From positions 1 through 25,049 of the forward strand of contig JAYVIR010000028.1 of NCBI GenBank assembly GCA_043770095.1: 25,049 nt of DNA, in the 5' to 3' direction. Origin of the DNA: JBGSUZ01 sp043770095. GTDB taxonomy: Bacteria; Bacillota; Clostridia; Peptostreptococcales; Acidaminobacteraceae. The notes beneath the pieces are model-generated. The model saw nothing but the letters and a program-made list of their open reading frames with translations. It was not told where the DNA came from and did no database searches. The translations under genes were made by a program, and so were the position numbers. Positions 22,415-25,049 of the stretch are shown here, piece by piece (position 1 is the stretch's first letter; each line of letters opens with the position of its first letter).

Positions 22415-24139
22415 CTATTTTTTCATCGCCTTAAGAATTTCTCCTATGGCGTCTTCTGTTGTTAATTCGTCTTTAGAGCCTGTTTTTCTGGTTTTAAACT
22501 CTACAATATTTTCAACGGCACGTTTTCCAACGGTAATGCCATATGGAATGCCAATGAGTTCTGCATCTTTGAACTTAACGCCCGGACGTTCATTTCGATC
22601 GTCTAAAAGGACGTCGACGCCTTTTGTTTTAAGGGCTTCGTATAATGCATTAGCAAGGTTTACTTGAACTTCATCTTTAATATTGATGATGGTCACCACT
22701 ACGTGGAATGGCGCAATCGCTAGCGGCCATATAATGCCGTTTTCGTCAAAACTTTGCTCTATTACAGCCGCCATTGTTCTAGAAACGCCAACGCCATGAG
22801 AACCCATGACCATTAATTGCTCTTTACCATTTTCATCTAAAAACGTTGCATTTAATGCTTTTGAATATTTAGTGCCTAATTGGAATATGTTTCCGACTTC
22901 ATTTCCGCGCTCTTGAAGTAAGGTTTCACCACATTTAGGGCATTTATCCCCAATTTGAACCATGAGAAGATCCGTTACTACTTCACCGGTAAAGTCTTTG
23001 CCGTAGTTAGCATTTTTAAAATGATAATCCGTTTCATTGGCGCCAATAATGGCATTTGTCATTAATGTCACTCGTTCGTCCACAAGTAGTCTCACTTTTT
23101 GTTTGAGACCAATTGGGCCTGCAAAGCCGACTTCAGCGCCTGTGACCAACTTAATATCTGCTTCATCCGCCATTTCAAGCTCATGCTCTGAAACGCCGAG
23201 GTAATTTACGAATTTTATTGCATTGAGTTCTCTGTCACCAGGAACAAGTGCGAGAATAACTTCATCTCTTACTTTAAAGAGAAGCGTTTTTACAAAATGA
23301 TGCGCGGTTAAGGCAAAGAATTCATTGAGTTCTTCGATCGTTTTAACGCCCGGTGTCGATACCTTTTCAAGGTCTTTTAAAACGTTCTCATGAAGTGCTT
23401 TTTCAACAGCTTTAACATCGTAGACCACTGCTGCTTTTTCATCCGTAGCGGCGTAATCGCAGTGGTCGCAGAAAACGATTTGTGTTTCTCCAATTTCAGA
23501 AAGAGCGATAAATTCATGCGAATTACTGCCACCCATAGCGCCTGCATCGCCTTCAACAATCTTGAAGTTTAGTCCGCAGCGATTGAAGATCCGTTCATAG
23601 GCCTTCCACATTTGGAAATAGGCTTCTTTCATCCCAACTTCATCTTTATCAAACGTATACGCGTCTTTCATGATAAATTCACGGCAACGCATCAAACCAA
23701 ATCTCGGTCTTTTTTCATCTCTGTATTTTGTTTGAATTTGATAAAGGCTTAAAGGAAGTTGCTTGTATGATTTTACTTCGTATCTTACCAAATTGGTGAA
23801 CACTTCTTCATGTGTAGGACCAAGACAGAATTCTCTGCTGTTTCGGTCATAAAGCTTAAACATCTCTGGACCAAAATCTGCCCAACGACCGCTTTCTTTC
23901 CATAATTCGGATGGAATGATTGCAGACATAAGCGTTTCCTGAGAATCGATGGCATCCATCTCTTCACGGACAATCTGTTCAATATTCTTAATCACTTTAT
24001 AACCCAGAGGCAAATACGAGTAAATGCCTGCCGCTAGCATTCTGACCATGCCCGCTCTTAATAGCAGTTGGTGGCTCGGAAGCTCTGCATCTGTTGGTAC
24101 TTCTCTTAATGTTGGCGCGTAAAGCTTTGTCATTCTCAT
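22415..24139 (-). CDS. proS: Prolyl-tRNA synthetase (bacterial type with editing domain)
   Basis: 574 residues. A longer frame opens at 24169, but AAGGAGA eight to nine bases before the ATG at 24139 and the conserved MRMTKLYAPTLREVP start decide. Class II motifs are visible: motif 1 region YLPLGYKVIKNIEQIVREEMD, motif 2 YRDEKRPRFGLMRCREFIMKDAY and motif 3 GSHGVGVSRTMAAVIEQ. The insertion domain between motifs 2 and 3 (about 230-400), which hydrolyses mischarged Ala-tRNA, is present, with KTLLFKV and ALVPGDRELN. The anticodon-binding domain is at the C-terminus. It charges tRNA-Pro in the cytoplasm. No T-box leader fits in the roughly 65-base leader. Confidence 0.97.
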   Translation of the reverse strand: MRMTKLYAPTLREVPTDAELPSHQLLLRAGMVRMLAAGIYSYLPLGYKVIKNIEQIVREEMDAIDSQETLMSAIIPSELWKESGRWADFGPEMFKLYDRNSREFCLGPTHEEVFTNLVRYEVKSYKQLPLSLYQIQTKYRDEKRPRFGLMRCREFIMKDAYTFDKDEVGMKEAYFQMWKAYERIFNRCGLNFKIVEGDAGAMGGSNSHEFIALSEIGETQIVFCDHCDYAATDEKAAVVYDVKAVEKALHENVLKDLEKVSTPGVKTIEELNEFFALTAHHFVKTLLFKVRDEVILALVPGDRELNAIKFVNYLGVSEHELEMADEADIKLVTGAEVGFAGPIGLKQKVRLLVDERVTLMTNAIIGANETDYHFKNANYGKDFTGEVVTDLLMVQIGDKCPKCGETLLQERGNEVGNIFQLGTKYSKALNATFLDENGKEQLMVMGSHGVGVSRTMAAVIEQSFDENGIIWPLAIAPFHVVVTIINIKDEVQVNLANALYEALKTKGVDVLLDDRNERPGVKFKDAELIGIPYGITVGKRAVENIVEFKTRKTGSKDELTTEDAIGEILKAMKK

Positions 24140-24211
24140 ATTTATAATCTCCTTATAAAAAATAGTCATGATTGCTTATTTTACAAATTGAAATAATAAT
24201 GCGTCTTTTCT

Positions 24212-24217
24212 ATTATA
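24212..24217 (-). promoter_or_regulatory. Extended -10 promoter of proS-rluF
   Basis: TGCTATAAT on the minus strand joins a TG extension to consensus TATAAT about 73 bases before the proS ATG. The -35 region is poor, which is common with extended -10 promoters. Confidence 0.6.
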
Positions 24218-24245
24218 GCATGTAAAAGAACATCGGATAACCCAC

Positions 24246-24281
24246 TTGACACTATCACTAACTAGTAATAAGATAAAGTCA
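24246..24281 (+). promoter_or_regulatory. Promoter and possible operator of the MarR gene
   Basis: TTGACA (24246-24251) and TAAGAT (24269-24274) are 17 bases apart, and the ATG at 24281 starts seven bases after the -10 box. The transcript would therefore begin at the start codon itself. TGACACTATC (24247-24256) and GATAAAGTCA (24272-24281) form an inverted repeat with 8 of 10 matches that spans the promoter, a likely site for autorepression. Confidence 0.65.
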
Positions 24282-24730
24282 TGAAAATTACGCGAAAACC
24301 TTATGGAAAAGAAAATGAATTGAATTTGAAATTAGTCATTGCTTTGTCTCGAACCATTTCTGCTGAAAATAGAATGACCCAAGCCACACTTAGAGAGTAT
24401 GGTTTGACAATTGCCCAATTTGGCGTTTTGGAGGCGCTTTACCATTTGGGAAATTTGAAAATTTGCGAAATTATCGAAAAGACCTTATCCACCAGCGGTA
24501 ACATGACCGTGGTTATTAATAACTTAGAACGCGATGGCTACATTCACCGCTATAGCGATTTAGAAGACAAACGCGTGAGCATGATTGCGCTCACCAACAA
24601 AGGAACAGCGATCATTTCTGAAGTTTTCCCTGTTCATGTCGAAAGGCTTTTTAATCATTTTGAAGTCCTTGACCTTGAAGAGAAAAAAACATTATTAGCA
24701 CTTTTAAAACGATTAAACCGGTTGAAATAA
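24281..24730 (+). CDS. MarR family transcriptional regulator
   Basis: 149 residues, the family's usual size. The winged helix-turn-helix covers about 45-105, with LTIAQFGVLEALYHLGNLKICEI, STSGNMTVVINNLERDGYIHRY and the wing DLEDKRVSMIALTNKG. MarR proteins are dimeric repressors that release DNA on binding small aromatic or other ligands. It is divergent from proS, and no effector can be told from sequence. There is no Shine-Dalgarno sequence before the ATG, and the promoter is so close that the mRNA is probably leaderless. A strong terminator overlaps the last codons. Confidence 0.92.
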   Translation: MKITRKPYGKENELNLKLVIALSRTISAENRMTQATLREYGLTIAQFGVLEALYHLGNLKICEIIEKTLSTSGNMTVVINNLERDGYIHRYSDLEDKRVSMIALTNKGTAIISEVFPVHVERLFNHFEVLDLEEKKTLLALLKRLNRLK

Positions 24731-24757
24731 GCCATCAACCGGTTTAATCGTTTTTTT
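24706..24757 (+). terminator. Very strong terminator overlapping the end of the MarR gene
   Basis: A perfect 20-base-pair stem (24706-24725 with 24735-24754) around a nine-base loop, with seven T residues from 24751. The 5' arm includes the last seven codons and part of the stop. It could also end transcription from the right on the minus strand, though the T tract there is short. Confidence 0.9.
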
Positions 24758-24785
24758 CATGCGTTTTCATATACCTCGCCCGAGG

Positions 24786-25049
24786 CTAGGCATTAAGGTA
24801 AGGAAACATTTTTATATCTTCTTTTAAAAGGTGTCCTAGAATAACCTCTTCTATTAAAAACGTAAAAATAGCTGTTGTGTTAAATTTTTCTTCATTAAAT
24901 TGGTTTTTTAATGCGAGAGTCTCATCAACTAAAAATTTATGTCTCTCTTTATGTTCTAAAAATTCATTGTCAAAACATCTAACTTACGAATACTTTGACT
25001 TAAAACTTTCGCTGTTAATGCCAAAACTTGATCGCCCACATTATGACCC
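24786..25049 (-). pseudogene. Broken GGDEF / hemerythrin gene, 3' part (cut by window edge)
   Basis: Reading leftward from the edge, one frame gives GHNVGDQVLALTAKVLSQSIRKLDVL, the classic GGDEF-domain segment (GHxxGDxxL), and then stops. Another frame takes over at once, with EFLEHKERHKFLVDE and later ILGHLLKEDIKMFPYL and a stop at 24786. The HxxxH and HxxxxD spacing fits the C-terminal half of a bacteriohemerythrin. The GG[D/E]EF active site itself and the N-terminal half of the hemerythrin fold are absent between the two pieces. So the gene has lost an internal segment and its frame. GGDEF-hemerythrin combinations are known oxygen-responsive c-di-GMP enzymes, though domain order varies. 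Confidence 0.7.

Noticed and set aside
24140..24211. T-box leader of proS
   Set aside because: The leader from the extended -10 promoter is about 65 bases, without T-box sequence or terminator.

Overview
The window looks like chromosomal DNA from an anaerobic, low-GC Firmicute, most likely a Clostridia member. The evidence is the oxygen-sensitive class III ribonucleotide reductase (nrdDG) with NrdR-type boxes, strong AGGAGG-type ribosome sites, A+T-rich intergenic DNA, a bacterial-type prolyl-tRNA synthetase, and several c-di-GMP and sigma-54 signalling genes. The genus cannot be fixed from this sequence. No rRNA, tRNA, CRISPR array or insertion sequence was seen.

Left part (1-4135): the 5' end of a MATE exporter is cut by the window edge. 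It is followed by a c-di-GMP pair in convergent orientation: a solute-sensing GGDEF-EAL protein and an HD-GYP-type protein (GYG variant), with a hairpin between them. Glycerol kinase (glpK) follows, in a form lacking the loop histidine that HPr phosphorylates in many Firmicutes.

Central signalling block (5715-11450, all minus strand): a tight three-gene operon (DUF4438-like protein, periplasmic-binding-domain histidine kinase, NtrC-type sigma-54 activator) lies directly upstream of a branched-chain amino acid carrier (brnQ). The brnQ leader carries a full-consensus -24/-12 sigma-54 promoter, TGGCACGGCAGTTGCT, and a large inverted repeat lies upstream of it at enhancer distance. The simplest reading is that an extracellular amino acid is sensed by the kinase, the response regulator is phosphorylated, and brnQ is switched on. 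This is the most interesting system in the window.

Middle (11449-15746): a permuted NlpC/P60-like protein, a metallo-beta-lactamase-fold hydrolase, and a TetR-controlled pair of nitroreductases. The TetR gene is divergent from the pair, the shared intergenic region holds two near-identical palindromes, and the TetR N-terminus is encoded by an 18-bp tandem repeat.

Right part (15767-25049): nrdD-nrdG with paired NrdR boxes, a pentapeptide-repeat protein, an unrecognised conserved-looking protein, and a decayed leucine-biosynthesis remnant. In the remnant leuD reads into a leuB that carries frameshifts, a large internal deletion and a foreign segment. Then come rluF, proS and a MarR regulator with an apparently leaderless transcript. 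The window ends in a broken GGDEF/hemerythrin gene. Loss of leucine synthesis would fit with reliance on BrnQ uptake, but that link is inference.
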